A stretch of 64,000 bases of DNA from Nonomuraea turcica (GTDB lineage: Bacteria; Actinomycetota; Actinomycetes; Streptosporangiales; Streptosporangiaceae). Under the pieces are notes generated by a model that worked only from the letters and a program-made list of their open reading frames with translations, had not been told where the DNA came from and ran no database searches. Location of the stretch: NCBI RefSeq assembly GCF_030718205.1, contig NZ_JAUZQF010000001.1, positions 682,001 through 746,000 of the forward strand, read 5' to 3'. The translations under genes were made by a program, and so were the position numbers. This document shows positions 24,501 to 33,511 of the stretch, one piece after another (position 1 is the first letter of the stretch; the number at the start of each line of letters is the position of its first letter).

Positions 24501-26504
24501 GTGGTGAGGAGATCGTCAGTACTTGCGGCGTTATGCGTGCTGCTGTCGGCATGTACGGCGACGCCGGAGACCCCACCCGGACCCGCTTGGACCCAGTCCA
24601 GTGCCACGCCCTGCCCCGTGAAGCCCCTCACGGCCAAGGGGCCCGAGGTTCTCGACAACGGCGGCCACTCCGACGTGCTGGGCGTTGCCTTCGGGGAGCT
24701 GGACGGCAAGACGATCGCAGTCTCCGCGGGCGCGGAGGGCAAGGTCCGCTTCTGGTCGCTGCCTGACTTCACCTCGGTGGCGCCGCCGGTTGAGGGCACC
24801 GGAGTCTTCGGTCTCGGGCGAGATGTGTTGATCACCTCGGGCGACGAGGTCTACGTGTGGGATCTGGCCGGGCGCCGGGTCGTCATGCGTACGGCCAAGC
24901 CCGCCGGGATCTCGCTGCATGGCGATCACCTCTACGTCAGCGACCGCCGTACCATCCGGGTCTGGAACACCCGCACCCGCGCCTGGACCGGCTCGCACAA
25001 GATCCGTGGCGCCGTGGAGTTCGCCGTGGGGCGCGTGGGTGGGCGTACCATCCTGGTCACCGGAGGTCACCAGAAGCCCTTCCAGCGCTGGGATCTGGCC
25101 ACGGACCGGCGCATCGGCGAGGGCTTCATCAGCGGCGGCCACAGCCCCGAACGTGTGGGCCGCCTGCAGATCGTGGACGGCCGGCTCCACTACGGAACCG
25201 CCTATGGCGTCTACGCCACCGAACTTGCCGCACCAGACATGAGGGCGCCGGAGATCCACAGGGAAATCTCTCCACGCGACGCCCCATTCTTCGATGATGC
25301 CCACGGCTTGGCTCCCAGCGTCGCCTTCGACGAGCTGGTCGCAGTTGGCGAGCGCTCCTTCGCCTGGGGAGACGGCACCAGATCCGTGGCCGGCGTCATC
25401 AATCTGTTCGGGCTGTTCAGGCGGGAGCGCCTGCGCGGCCACAACGCCGGGATCACCGCCCTGGCCGCAGGCACGCTCGACGGCAAACAGGTGCTGCTCA
25501 GTGGCAGCGACGACAACACCGTCCGGCTCTGGGATGTGGAGAACGAGAAGCAACTCGGCTCCAGCCCGGCCAACACCATCCACGGCGCGGACCATCTCGC
25601 CATCTCCGACGGCACGCGCGTCGTCGCCACCGAGGACGTGGGCGCGATGCGGGTGTGGGACCTGACCACGGGCAGGCTGGACGGCGACCCCAGGACCGGC
25701 CCGGCGCACATCATGTCGGTGGGCACCGCCACCATCGACGGCACGCCCGTCGCGATCACCGGTCACCTGCCGCAGGAGTCTGAGCCCGCCATAACCCGCA
25801 CCTGGGATCTGACCACCTCGGCCGAACCCGAGAGTGACTTCGGTGCTCCTGCCTCGAAGACCGGTGTGGGGCAGTTCGTCCAGGTCGGCGACCGCCTTGT
25901 CGGCGTGGCCGGTACGGAGGTCATCACCTGGCAGCTGGACAACAAGGTCCCGGACGGCCGCCTCACGCTCGACGCCGAGACGGTGCGCCTGGGGCTGATC
26001 CACGGCGAACCCGTCGCCGTGGCTTTCAACAACGGCTGGGGTGACCCCGTCCTCGCGAGTCAGCACCCCAAACAGTTCTCCATCTGGGATGTCACCACCA
26101 AACGGCAGATCTCAGCCTTCAGGCTGGAGCCGGCGTCGTACAAGTTCACCATCGCTCACGTCGGCATGTACGGCTGCGCGCCGGCCATCGTCGTCACCGG
26201 CGAGAAGAGCAGCTGGATCCGCTTCCTCGACCCCCTGACCGGCCGCGATCTCGCCGAGCCGTTCACGCTGCCGAACACGGTCTTCTCGGTCGATGGCATC
26301 GGCACCGCCCACAACCACCTCATTGCCAGGCTGACAATCGACCGCGACGGAGGCAACCAGACCCAGCTGTGGGACCTGTCCACGCGTACCGCACTCAGCG
26401 AACCTCTCCCGGAAATCAAGTCCAAGGCCTTCGCCGTCTCCACCGAGGCAGCCGTGATGACCGGACCCGACGAGCAGCTCCTGTTGTGGCGGCTGACCCC
26501 GTGA
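24501..26504 (+). CDS. WD40-repeat lipoprotein
   Basis: 667 aa. A lipoprotein signal (VVRRSSVLAALCVLLSAC, lipobox LSAC at 16-19) is followed by a Thr/Pro linker and a series of WD40-like blades; the clearest is LRGHNAGITALA...LLSGSDDNTVRLWDV (about 313-353), with others ending VYVWDL, IRVWNT, MRVWDL, TRTWDL, SIWDV and TQLWDL. It should form one or two beta-propellers on the outer face of the membrane. GTG 24501 best fits the signal peptide; longer in-frame starts exist at 24399 and 24432. It lies between two copies of an IS-end repeat and is likely host-derived cargo. Confidence 0.75.
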   Translation: MVRRSSVLAALCVLLSACTATPETPPGPAWTQSSATPCPVKPLTAKGPEVLDNGGHSDVLGVAFGELDGKTIAVSAGAEGKVRFWSLPDFTSVAPPVEGTGVFGLGRDVLITSGDEVYVWDLAGRRVVMRTAKPAGISLHGDHLYVSDRRTIRVWNTRTRAWTGSHKIRGAVEFAVGRVGGRTILVTGGHQKPFQRWDLATDRRIGEGFISGGHSPERVGRLQIVDGRLHYGTAYGVYATELAAPDMRAPEIHREISPRDAPFFDDAHGLAPSVAFDELVAVGERSFAWGDGTRSVAGVINLFGLFRRERLRGHNAGITALAAGTLDGKQVLLSGSDDNTVRLWDVENEKQLGSSPANTIHGADHLAISDGTRVVATEDVGAMRVWDLTTGRLDGDPRTGPAHIMSVGTATIDGTPVAITGHLPQESEPAITRTWDLTTSAEPESDFGAPASKTGVGQFVQVGDRLVGVAGTEVITWQLDNKVPDGRLTLDAETVRLGLIHGEPVAVAFNNGWGDPVLASQHPKQFSIWDVTTKRQISAFRLEPASYKFTIAHVGMYGCAPAIVVTGEKSSWIRFLDPLTGRDLAEPFTLPNTVFSVDGIGTAHNHLIARLTIDRDGGNQTQLWDLSTRTALSEPLPEIKSKAFAVSTEAAVMTGPDEQLLLWRLTP

Positions 26505-26517
26505 ACCAGACGCCTTG

Positions 26518-26655
26518 GTGGAGGCCTTCACCGGCCACTTCACCGACCACCATGCCTTCCTGCTGACCACCATGCCGGTCCGCCCACCGCCCTTCCGGGA
26601 AACGATCACGCCCACGCGGGAAGCGATCTTCGGAGGAAAGGCCCTCAGACCGTGA
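26518..26655 (+). pseudogene. Possible IS110-type transposase fragment
   Basis: A 45-codon frame reading VEAFTGHFTDHHAFLLTTM resembles an internal segment of IS110-family transposases (GxFTDHHAFL). It is cut off by the repeat copy at 26650. Without the DEDD residues it is only a scrap. The 354-bp gap 26505-26858 holds this, the repeat and the integrase promoter. Confidence 0.38.
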
Positions 26656-26685
26656 AATAGGGCGAGGTGCCCTTTGACCTGGCAT
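26650..26685 (+). repeat. Second copy of the 36-bp IS-end repeat
   Basis: Same orientation as the copy at 23784-23819 and identical at 33 of 36 positions, including the AGGGC/GCCCT arms and TTGACC. No transposase follows here. The two copies bracket the WD40 gene over 2.8 kb. Confidence 0.65.
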
Positions 26686-26845
26686 CCGAGCGAATGCCTC
26701 ATGATCGGCGAGACGTGTCTCAAGTCGGATGAGACGAACAGCTTTGTTGCCGTGCGGAATGTTTGCCGTCAATGACAGAGCCTCTCGGGGCCGATTCCTG
26801 ACCTACGAGAATGTGAATTCCCGGAGGTTGATCTAGAAATCTGCC

Positions 26846-26858
26846 TACGCTTGAAGGC
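26846..26858 (+). promoter_or_regulatory. TACGCT -10 box of a leaderless integrase
   Basis: TACGCT (26846-26851) lies seven bases before the integrase GTG, the spacing expected when transcription starts at the start codon. GGAGG at 26823 is too far upstream to serve as an SD. No good -35 is seen. Confidence 0.4.
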
Positions 26859-27857
26859 GTGACCGACGTCCTCCCCGCCCTCATCGAAGACCACCTACCG
26901 GCTCTCCCCATCGCCCGGCCCGACGACCGCAACCCCTATCGGGCCTACATCGACAGCCTCCCGCGCGAAGAGTCCAAGCGCACCATGGCCGGCTGCCTCC
27001 GCCGCCTCGCCGACATCATGGACTACGACCCGAACCGTCCCGAAGACGTGCCCTGGGAGCATCTGCGCTACGAGTACACCACCCGCATTCGCGCGATCCT
27101 CGCCGAGCAGACCACCACCCGCAACGGCGAAACCGTCCCCTGGTCACCCTCATCCATCAACAAGCACCTGTCCGCCCTCCGCGGCGTCCTCAAAGCCGCC
27201 TGGCGACTCGGCCTCATCCCCACCGACGACTATCACCGCGCCATCGACATCCCCGGCGACAAAGGCACCCGCCTCCCCGCCGGCCGCAGCATCGCCCACG
27301 GCGAACTGGCCGCCATGCTCGCCGCCTGCCCCGGCGACACCCTGATCGGGATCCGCAACGCCGCCATCATCGCCACCCTCGCCGCCACCGGCGCCCGTCG
27401 CGCCGAGCTCGCCGCCGCCCGCCGTGAGCACTACGACCCCGGCCAGCGCTCCCTGCGCATCATCGGCAAGGGCAACAAGCAGCGCGAGGTCTACCTCAGC
27501 GAGGATGCCGCCGTCTATCTCGGCCGCTGGCTCGCCAAGCACGACGCCACCACCGGGCCGCTGTTCTGCCCGGTCAACCGGTGGGCGACTATCGTCCGAC
27601 GCCACCTCACCGACCACTCCATCGCCGAAGTCATCAACACCGCCCGGCAGGACGCAGGCCTGCCCCGGCTGACCGCCCACGACTTCCGCCGGACCTTCAT
27701 CGGCGAACTCCTCGACGCTGGCGTCGACCTCGCCACCACTCAGGCGCTCGTCGGCCACTCCTCGCCGAGCACCACCGGCCGGTACGACCGCAGACCCGCC
27801 GCCGCGCGTAAGGCCGCCGCCGAACTGATCCGCATGCCGCGCCCCGAAGACCTATAG
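26859..27857 (+). CDS. int: Tyrosine site-specific recombinase (integrase)
   Basis: 332 aa. N-terminal core-binding domain about 20-110 (NPYRAYIDSLPREESKRTM, INKHLSALRGVLKAAWRLG). Catalytic domain: first Arg in GARRAEL (about 177), beta-strand Lys in GKGNKQREVYL (about 199), H-x-x-R in HDFRRTF (about 275-278), His in GHSSPSTTGRYDRR with the nucleophile Tyr (about 311). The set is complete, so the enzyme should be active. It should integrate or excise the element. Its position between packaging and portal genes is unusual. Confidence 0.9.
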   Translation: MTDVLPALIEDHLPALPIARPDDRNPYRAYIDSLPREESKRTMAGCLRRLADIMDYDPNRPEDVPWEHLRYEYTTRIRAILAEQTTTRNGETVPWSPSSINKHLSALRGVLKAAWRLGLIPTDDYHRAIDIPGDKGTRLPAGRSIAHGELAAMLAACPGDTLIGIRNAAIIATLAATGARRAELAAARREHYDPGQRSLRIIGKGNKQREVYLSEDAAVYLGRWLAKHDATTGPLFCPVNRWATIVRRHLTDHSIAEVINTARQDAGLPRLTAHDFRRTFIGELLDAGVDLATTQALVGHSSPSTTGRYDRRPAAARKAAAELIRMPRPEDL

Positions 27858-27879
27858 CAGTAATATTTCTCGCTCAGCT

Positions 27880-27950
27880 CCCCCAAGGCGAAGGATTTCC
27901 TGTCGCGGCCCTATGATGGTCGCCAATTCCGGAAATCCTTCTGCTGGGGG
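27880..27950. repeat. Long inverted repeat downstream of the integrase
   Basis: CCCCCA...AAGGATTTCC (27880-27900) pairs with GGAAATCCTT...TGGGGG (27931-27950), leaving a 30-nt loop. It fills the gap between the integrase and the DUF1360 gene. It may be a terminator, or an integrase arm/attP structure; the sequence cannot decide. Confidence 0.45.
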
Positions 27951-27955
27951 CGCCG

Positions 27956-28297
27956 GTGCTCACCATCGTCGAACTGGTCATCCTCGCCCTCGCCTCGTTC
28001 AGGGCAACCAGGCTGGTCGTCCACGACGTCATCGCCGACCCGGTCCGTGACGCCGTCTTCCGCTGGCTGACCCAGCCCGTTCAGTCCCGTGTCCGCGACA
28101 TGGGCATGACGCTCCTGTCCTGCATCTACTGCGCCGGCTGGTGGGTATCGGGGCTGCTGCTCGCCGTCTACCTCACCGCCGCCCACCGCTGGACTGATGC
28201 GAACATCCTGATCCACGGGCTGGAGTGGTTCGCCGTCGCAGGCGGCGCCGCCCTCCTCAACCGCGCCGACGACACCCTCGCCGAGGCCAGCGCGTGA
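27956..28297 (+). CDS. DUF1360 membrane protein
   Basis: 113 aa. LTIVELVILALASFRATRLVVHDVIADPVRD and LLSCIYCAGWWVSGLLLAVYL are the DUF1360 hallmarks (including the CxxC near the second helix). Three membrane helices predicted (about 2-18, 52-75, 84-102). DUF1360 proteins are common just upstream of the portal in actinophages; function unknown. GTG start, stop overlapped by the portal GTG. Confidence 0.78.
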   Translation: MLTIVELVILALASFRATRLVVHDVIADPVRDAVFRWLTQPVQSRVRDMGMTLLSCIYCAGWWVSGLLLAVYLTAAHRWTDANILIHGLEWFAVAGGAALLNRADDTLAEASA

Positions 28298-29979
28298 CCC
28301 GCCCCGTCGACCTCACCGCCGCCGCCGCCAGGTTCACCGAGCGTCGGCTGCGCGTCCGCCCGGTCGACCAGTCGTGGCAGGAACGCGCATGGCAGTTCTA
28401 CGACCAGGTCCCAGAAGTGCGGTTCGCCGCCCAGTGGGTGGCCAACGCCATGTCCGGCGCCCGCCTCTTCGCCGGCCGCCGCGCCGACGACGGCACGATC
28501 GAAGAGGCCCCGGACGGGCACCGGACCACCGAGCTCGTCACCGGCATCGCTGGCGGCCCCGAAGGCCAGGCGCAACTCCTGGGGGACTTCGGCCCGCACC
28601 TGGTCGTCGCTGGGGAAGGGTGGATCGTCATCCGCCCCACCATCACCCAGCAGCAGGTCAGCAGCGAAGAGTGGCGGGTTCTGTCGGTGGCGGAGGTGAC
28701 GCAGCAGGGCGGCAAACTCATCGCCGAGATCGACGGCGAACCGGTCATCATCCCCGCACACGACCTCGACCAGCCGACCGACCCTGCCGCGCCGGTCGCG
28801 ATCCGGGTGTGGGAGCCGCACCCGCGCCGCCACCTCGAGGCTGACTCGCCGGTCAGGTCGTCGCTGGGGCTGCTGGAGGAACTGCAGCTGCTGAACGCTG
28901 CGGTGGCTGCCATCGCGCGTTCCCGGCTGACAGGGCGGGGTGTGCTGCTCGTCCCTAAGGGGGCGCGGTTCCCGACGACGCCCGGACAGGATGCGGCCGA
29001 GGACGACCTGCTTGAGGTGTTCATGCAGGTGGCCGAGACCGCCTACCGGGAGCCGGAGTCGGCCGCGGCGACGGTGCCGATCATCCTGGAGGTTCCGGCG
29101 GAGGTGATCAGCGAGATGAAGCTGCTCACCTTCGAGTCCGACTTCGACGATTTGGCGATCCGGCTGCGTGAAGAGGCGATCCGCCGGTTCGCGACCGGGC
29201 TGGAGGTGCCGGCCGAGGTGCTGCTCGGCATGGGCGACGTCAACCACTGGGGCCAGTGGGCGTTGCAGGCGGAGGCGATCCGGCTCGGTATCGAACCGCG
29301 GCTGGCCACCGTCGCCCACGCTCTCACCACCCAGTGGCTGCGGCCACTGCTGGAGGACGAGGGCGTCGAGGACTCCGGCCAGTGGCTGGTCTGGTACGAC
29401 ACCGCGCCGCTCAGGGTCCGGCAGAACCGCAGCCAGACCGCCCTTGAGGTGTATGACCGGGGCGCCATCTCGGCTGAGGCGCTGCGCCGGGAGACGGGAT
29501 TCGACGACGCCGACGCCCCAACCAGCCCGCCCGCCCGGGAGGCGCGCCCGGCGCCGTCCCCGCTGCCGGTCGACGAGACCAGCGCGCCGCCGGACACGCT
29601 GCCCGCGTCTGCCGCGCTGCCGGACGCGTTGCTGGCCGCCGCGGACGGGCTGATCTGGGCCGCCCTCAACAGCGCCGGCGAGAAGCTCCGCCGCACCCCG
29701 GCCTGCCCGCGCAGCGAGCGCGCCCGGGCAAAGGAGATCACCCCGGCCGCGTTGCACACGATCCTGCCGGTGGATCGCGACCAGGTGGAGCAGTGGCGGC
29801 TCCTGGACGGGGCGTGGGCGCGGGTGCCGGAGGTCGCCGCCCGGTATGGGCTCGACCCGGACTGTCTCGCCGTCACGCTCGACTCGTACTGCCGGGAGTT
29901 GATCGCCGCTGGTGTGGAGCACCGCTACGACCAGACGAGCGGCGTGCTGCGCGCCCCGTGCGTGATGGAGGCGGCTTGA
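28294..29979 (+). CDS. Phage portal protein
   Basis: 561 aa. Elements of the actinophage portal family are seen in order: PVDQSWQERAWQFYDQVPEVRFAAQWVANAMSGARL, LGDFGPHLVVAGEGWIV, SPVRSSLGLLEELQLLNAAVAAIARSRL, and LEVPAEVLLGMGDVNHWGQWALQAEAIRLGIEPRL. The dodecameric ring at one capsid vertex is the DNA gate and terminase dock. The last 170 residues are more variable with a Pro-rich linker. Neighbours: DUF1360 and the MuF fusion, with 4-bp overlaps on both sides. Confidence 0.87.
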   Translation: MTRPVDLTAAAARFTERRLRVRPVDQSWQERAWQFYDQVPEVRFAAQWVANAMSGARLFAGRRADDGTIEEAPDGHRTTELVTGIAGGPEGQAQLLGDFGPHLVVAGEGWIVIRPTITQQQVSSEEWRVLSVAEVTQQGGKLIAEIDGEPVIIPAHDLDQPTDPAAPVAIRVWEPHPRRHLEADSPVRSSLGLLEELQLLNAAVAAIARSRLTGRGVLLVPKGARFPTTPGQDAAEDDLLEVFMQVAETAYREPESAAATVPIILEVPAEVISEMKLLTFESDFDDLAIRLREEAIRRFATGLEVPAEVLLGMGDVNHWGQWALQAEAIRLGIEPRLATVAHALTTQWLRPLLEDEGVEDSGQWLVWYDTAPLRVRQNRSQTALEVYDRGAISAEALRRETGFDDADAPTSPPAREARPAPSPLPVDETSAPPDTLPASAALPDALLAAADGLIWAALNSAGEKLRRTPACPRSERARAKEITPAALHTILPVDRDQVEQWRLLDGAWARVPEVAARYGLDPDCLAVTLDSYCRELIAAGVEHRYDQTSGVLRAPCVMEAA

Positions 29980-32900
29980 CCACCCCCGACCCACGAGCCG
30001 AATCCAGGGAAGCTGCCGAGCGCACCCTCACCACGCTTGAGGACCTCCTCGAGGCGGTGGTGCAGCGCGCGCTAGACAAGGTCGCCGAAGGCTTTGCCCA
30101 AGTCGTGCGTGAGGCGGTCCGAGAAGAGAAGCAGTCAGCCGAGCTGCTGGCGGCGCTCGACAACCCCACACTGCGGCGGATCGTCGAACTGTGGGGTGAG
30201 CAACTCCGGCCGATCCTGGCTGCGCTGCTCGCCATCTTCGAGGCAGCCGTCCGTGCCGTCACGCGCCGGTTCAGCGTGCCCTTCCCTCCCGACATGGAGG
30301 ACCTGCCGGAGCGGTGGCTGGACGATCCGTTCTCGGTGCTAGACCAGGTCCGCCAGTACCTGTCGGCCGCGGAGAACCGGCTCGTAGGGGTGGGGGACCG
30401 GCTGTGGGATGCCGCCCGCGACGCCCTGGTCGAGGGGAACGACGCTGGGGAGGGGATCGACCAGATCGGCCGCCGCCTCCGCAAGGTGTTCGCCGAGGAC
30501 GGCGTCGAGCTCGGCCGCGCGCGGGCAGAGCGGATCGCCCGCACCGAAGTGATCAGCGTATGGAATCACGCAAGCCTCGACGCCGCCCAGGTACTGCCTG
30601 CTGAGGTGCGGCCGCCGTACAAGAGCTGGCTGGCTACTGCGGATGAGCGCACGAGGCCGGCGCACTGGCAGGCCGACGCTGCCACGGTTCCCCTCGCTGC
30701 GCCGTTCCTGGTCGGCGGTGAACCGCTCATGTACCCGGGCGACCCGGCTGGCTCGCCGAGCAACGTCATCCAGTGCCGGTGTGCGGTGACGTTCGGGTAC
30801 GACGATCGGCCACCGGAGGATGCGGGCCGCCAGTTCTTGTCGGACGGGGAGATCGCGGAGGTCGTCCGCTACTTCGAGGAGGAGCACGGCATCGTGAGAG
30901 ACGCCCATAGATCAGCGCTGACCGCCGCGTCTGGCGGCCCGTACGAGGGCGGCATGGTTGCCCTCGTCCCGTCGCAGGCGGACATCGACCGGCTCGCCGT
31001 CGAAGACGGAGAACTCCCGCCCGATCTGCACCTGACGCTGCTGTTTCTCGGCAGCGGCGCCGACGTGCCCGCCGAGATCCGGCAGCAGATCGTGGACCGG
31101 CTGACCGGCGTCGTGGCCGGGCTGCGCGATGAGGACCAGGTCGCCATGCCGGTGCAGGGCAACGGGTTCGCCCTCAGCGTCTTCAACCCAAACAGCGCCG
31201 AGCGGGACACGTGCATCGTGCTCGGCGTCGGCGGCGCTGACCTGCAGAGCGTCCGCAACGGCGTCGGCGCTGCGGTCACCGAGCTGATGGAACTCCCCGA
31301 GCAGCACGCGCCCTGGGTTCCGCATGTCACCCTCACCTACACCGACGACCTGCCCCAGATCGTCGGCCTCACAGACCGGACCGGACCCATCACGTTTGAC
31401 CGGCTGCAGGTGGCGTTCGGCGACGACATCACCGACATCCCCCTCACCCCAGCAGAGCAGGAGGTAGCCGTGACCGCCGACCCGCCGACCGCCGGCCAGC
31501 CACGCCGCTGGTCCACCCCCGGAGACACCGCCCTCGCCTGGGAAAACCAAGAGACCGGCGACGGCAGAATCTTCGCCCCCGGCGCCCTCTACTGGGAGGC
31601 CGGGCCGTGGCCGCTGCAGTACGCCGACGAAATGCTCATCGGCCACGAAGGCGCCGAACTCGCCGGCGCCATCCAGACGCTGGGGCGGGACGGCGACCGG
31701 ATCCCCGGCACCGGCCTCCTCTACCCCGGCCAAGCCTCCGGTGCGGCCGCGATCCGGCTGCTGGAAGAGGACGCCCCGCTCGGCGTGTCGGTGGACCTGG
31801 ACGATGTGGACGTGGAGCTCATCGACCGCCGCCCAGCCGAGGAACGCGACACCGGCGAGGGGGAGGTGATCCTGCTCGCCTCCCTGGCCACGGCCAGCGT
31901 GCTCCCGCTCCCGGAGGGTGGCCACTTGGTGCGGGCCACCCACGTCACCGAGCAAGCCGCGAGCGGCCGGACCGTGCGCGCCGCCCACACGGTGGAGTGG
32001 ACGGTAGACCCCCACGGGCGGGTGCCAGTCGCCGAACTCCGGGTGGCCCTCACCGCGTCCGGCATCATGACCGCCGCCGCGGGGGACGCGGACGACAGCG
32101 CGGGTCAGGTGTTGATGGCGGAGCGGTCCGGCGACATGGTCATGCGCATCACCCGCGGCCGAGTCCGAGGCGCCACCCTCGTCAGCATGCCTGCGTTCGC
32201 CCGGGCGCGGATCACCCTCGACCCGGTAGGGGACCTGGCCGCCGCCTGCGAGGAGCCACCAGCCGGCCGGATGCGGGACATCGTCGCCTACGTCGCCGCC
32301 AGCCCGGTGCCGGTCGGCGCCACCCAGGTCGCGGACGCGCTCGCCATCTCGACCGTAGCGGCGCGCGACTACCTCGCGCGGGCCGCCGCAGCCGGGTACA
32401 TCACCCGCTTGTCGCGCGGCCTGTACGTGGCCGCGTCCACGCTGCCGGAGGGCGCCGGGGAGGAGCCGGAGATGGACGACCTCGAAGCCAGCGCATGGAG
32501 CGAATTTCAGGCGCTGCCACCCCTGCCTGCTGCATGGTTCCGTGAACCTGAGGCGCTGGGCACCGAAGATGGGCCGGTACATGTCACTGAGGACGGCCGC
32601 ATCTACGGTTGGGTCGCCCAGCGCGGGGTGTGCCACGACGGCTACACCGGCCAGTGCGTCACGATCGACCAGCTCGGCGACGTCGACACCAGCTACTTCC
32701 TGCGCTCCCGCGTCAAGCTCGACGACGGCTCGACCGAGCTGGCCGGGGTGTTCACGATGAACACTGGCCACGACAACGACGGCACCGACGCCGCCTCCAC
32801 GCGCGCCTTGTTCGACAACACGCGCACCGTGGCCGGGATCGTCACCGTCGGCACCAACGACCGTGGCATGTGGTTTTCTGGCGCCGCCGCGCCGTGGCTG

Positions 32901-33254
32901 TCGGAGTGGGATCGTGCCGTGTTTGCCGCGTGCGCCCCGTCCGGGCATTGGCGGCGCGACCGGGGCGGCCGGTGGTCGCTGCGCGCGGTGCTCAGCGTGC
33001 CGGTGCCGGGCTACCCGACCCGGCTGGCGGCGTCGGCGGTGGCGCGCGCCAACCTGGCGCTGACCGCGTCCGCTGCGCCCCGCACACCTGTGCTGGCTGG
33101 CGTGGGCGTCGACGTGCTGGCGAGCGCCGTGGTGGATGAGATGGAGCGCCGGCAGGCGGCGCGAGAGGAGATTGAGCGGCTCGCCGCGGAGTTGGCTCCG
33201 GTGCGGGCGGAGATCGCCGCCAGCATGGCCACGCAGATCAACGGAGGAAACTGA
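29976..33254 (+). CDS. MuF-like / 2H phosphoesterase / capsid protease fusion
   Basis: 1092 aa from TTG 29976, which overlaps the portal stop. Domains in order: coiled-coil N-terminus; MuF-type head morphogenesis (about 165-300, ARAERIARTEVISVWNHASLDAA, NVIQCRCAV); a 2H phosphoesterase (about 320-500) with the paired HxT motifs HLTLLFLG (His 352) and HVTLTY (His 450); a maturation-protease-like region (about 505-760, GRIFAPGALYWE, PLGVSVDLDDV, VSMPAFARARI); a winged-helix insert (about 765-825, ATQVADALAISTVAARDYLARAAAAGYITRL); and a C-terminal domain with GHDNDGTDA and PVPGYPTRLAASAVARA. The head parts fit prohead assembly and cleavage; the 2H and HTH parts are unusual. Confidence 0.8.
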   Translation: MTTPDPRAESREAAERTLTTLEDLLEAVVQRALDKVAEGFAQVVREAVREEKQSAELLAALDNPTLRRIVELWGEQLRPILAALLAIFEAAVRAVTRRFSVPFPPDMEDLPERWLDDPFSVLDQVRQYLSAAENRLVGVGDRLWDAARDALVEGNDAGEGIDQIGRRLRKVFAEDGVELGRARAERIARTEVISVWNHASLDAAQVLPAEVRPPYKSWLATADERTRPAHWQADAATVPLAAPFLVGGEPLMYPGDPAGSPSNVIQCRCAVTFGYDDRPPEDAGRQFLSDGEIAEVVRYFEEEHGIVRDAHRSALTAASGGPYEGGMVALVPSQADIDRLAVEDGELPPDLHLTLLFLGSGADVPAEIRQQIVDRLTGVVAGLRDEDQVAMPVQGNGFALSVFNPNSAERDTCIVLGVGGADLQSVRNGVGAAVTELMELPEQHAPWVPHVTLTYTDDLPQIVGLTDRTGPITFDRLQVAFGDDITDIPLTPAEQEVAVTADPPTAGQPRRWSTPGDTALAWENQETGDGRIFAPGALYWEAGPWPLQYADEMLIGHEGAELAGAIQTLGRDGDRIPGTGLLYPGQASGAAAIRLLEEDAPLGVSVDLDDVDVELIDRRPAEERDTGEGEVILLASLATASVLPLPEGGHLVRATHVTEQAASGRTVRAAHTVEWTVDPHGRVPVAELRVALTASGIMTAAAGDADDSAGQVLMAERSGDMVMRITRGRVRGATLVSMPAFARARITLDPVGDLAAACEEPPAGRMRDIVAYVAASPVPVGATQVADALAISTVAARDYLARAAAAGYITRLSRGLYVAASTLPEGAGEEPEMDDLEASAWSEFQALPPLPAAWFREPEALGTEDGPVHVTEDGRIYGWVAQRGVCHDGYTGQCVTIDQLGDVDTSYFLRSRVKLDDGSTELAGVFTMNTGHDNDGTDAASTRALFDNTRTVAGIVTVGTNDRGMWFSGAAAPWLSEWDRAVFAACAPSGHWRRDRGGRWSLRAVLSVPVPGYPTRLAASAVARANLALTASAAPRTPVLAGVGVDVLASAVVDEMERRQAAREEIERLAAELAPVRAEIAASMATQINGGN

Positions 33255-33256
33255 CC

Positions 33257-33427
33257 ATGGGGTGTGGCTGCAACAAGAACCGGCAGCAGTTCGAGGTTGT
33301 GACCGCTGAGGGGAAGGTCGTCTACACGAGTACATCGGAGCCGACGGCCAAGAGCGTCGCGAAGCGGTATGAGGGCAGCACCGTCCGACCCAAGGAACAG
33401 CAGGCGCCAGCAGCGACCGCGACGTGA
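33257..33427 (+). CDS. Small Cys/Lys-rich virion-region protein
   Basis: 56 aa. MGCGCNKNRQQFEVV, GKVVYTSTSEPTAKSVAKRY resembles a tiny conserved protein found between head genes in many actinophages, role unknown. GGAGGAAAC precedes the ATG. Confidence 0.68.
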   Translation: MGCGCNKNRQQFEVVTAEGKVVYTSTSEPTAKSVAKRYEGSTVRPKEQQAPAATAT

Positions 33428-33511
33428 TCTGTCCCTACCCTCCAGACGTCCGTTCTAAGGCGCACGTCGCCTGCTTGGCCGGCCGCCCGGGGGCCATCTC
33501 TGCCGATGCGC

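Noticed and set aside
24326..24766. 146-codon frame before the WD40 gene
   Set aside because: It overlaps the lipoprotein signal region in another frame and shows no domain; the lipobox frame is better supported.
23784..26685. The 36-bp repeats as attL/attR of the element
   Set aside because: The first copy has transposase promoter features and precedes an IS1380 start, and the pair does not enclose the integrase.
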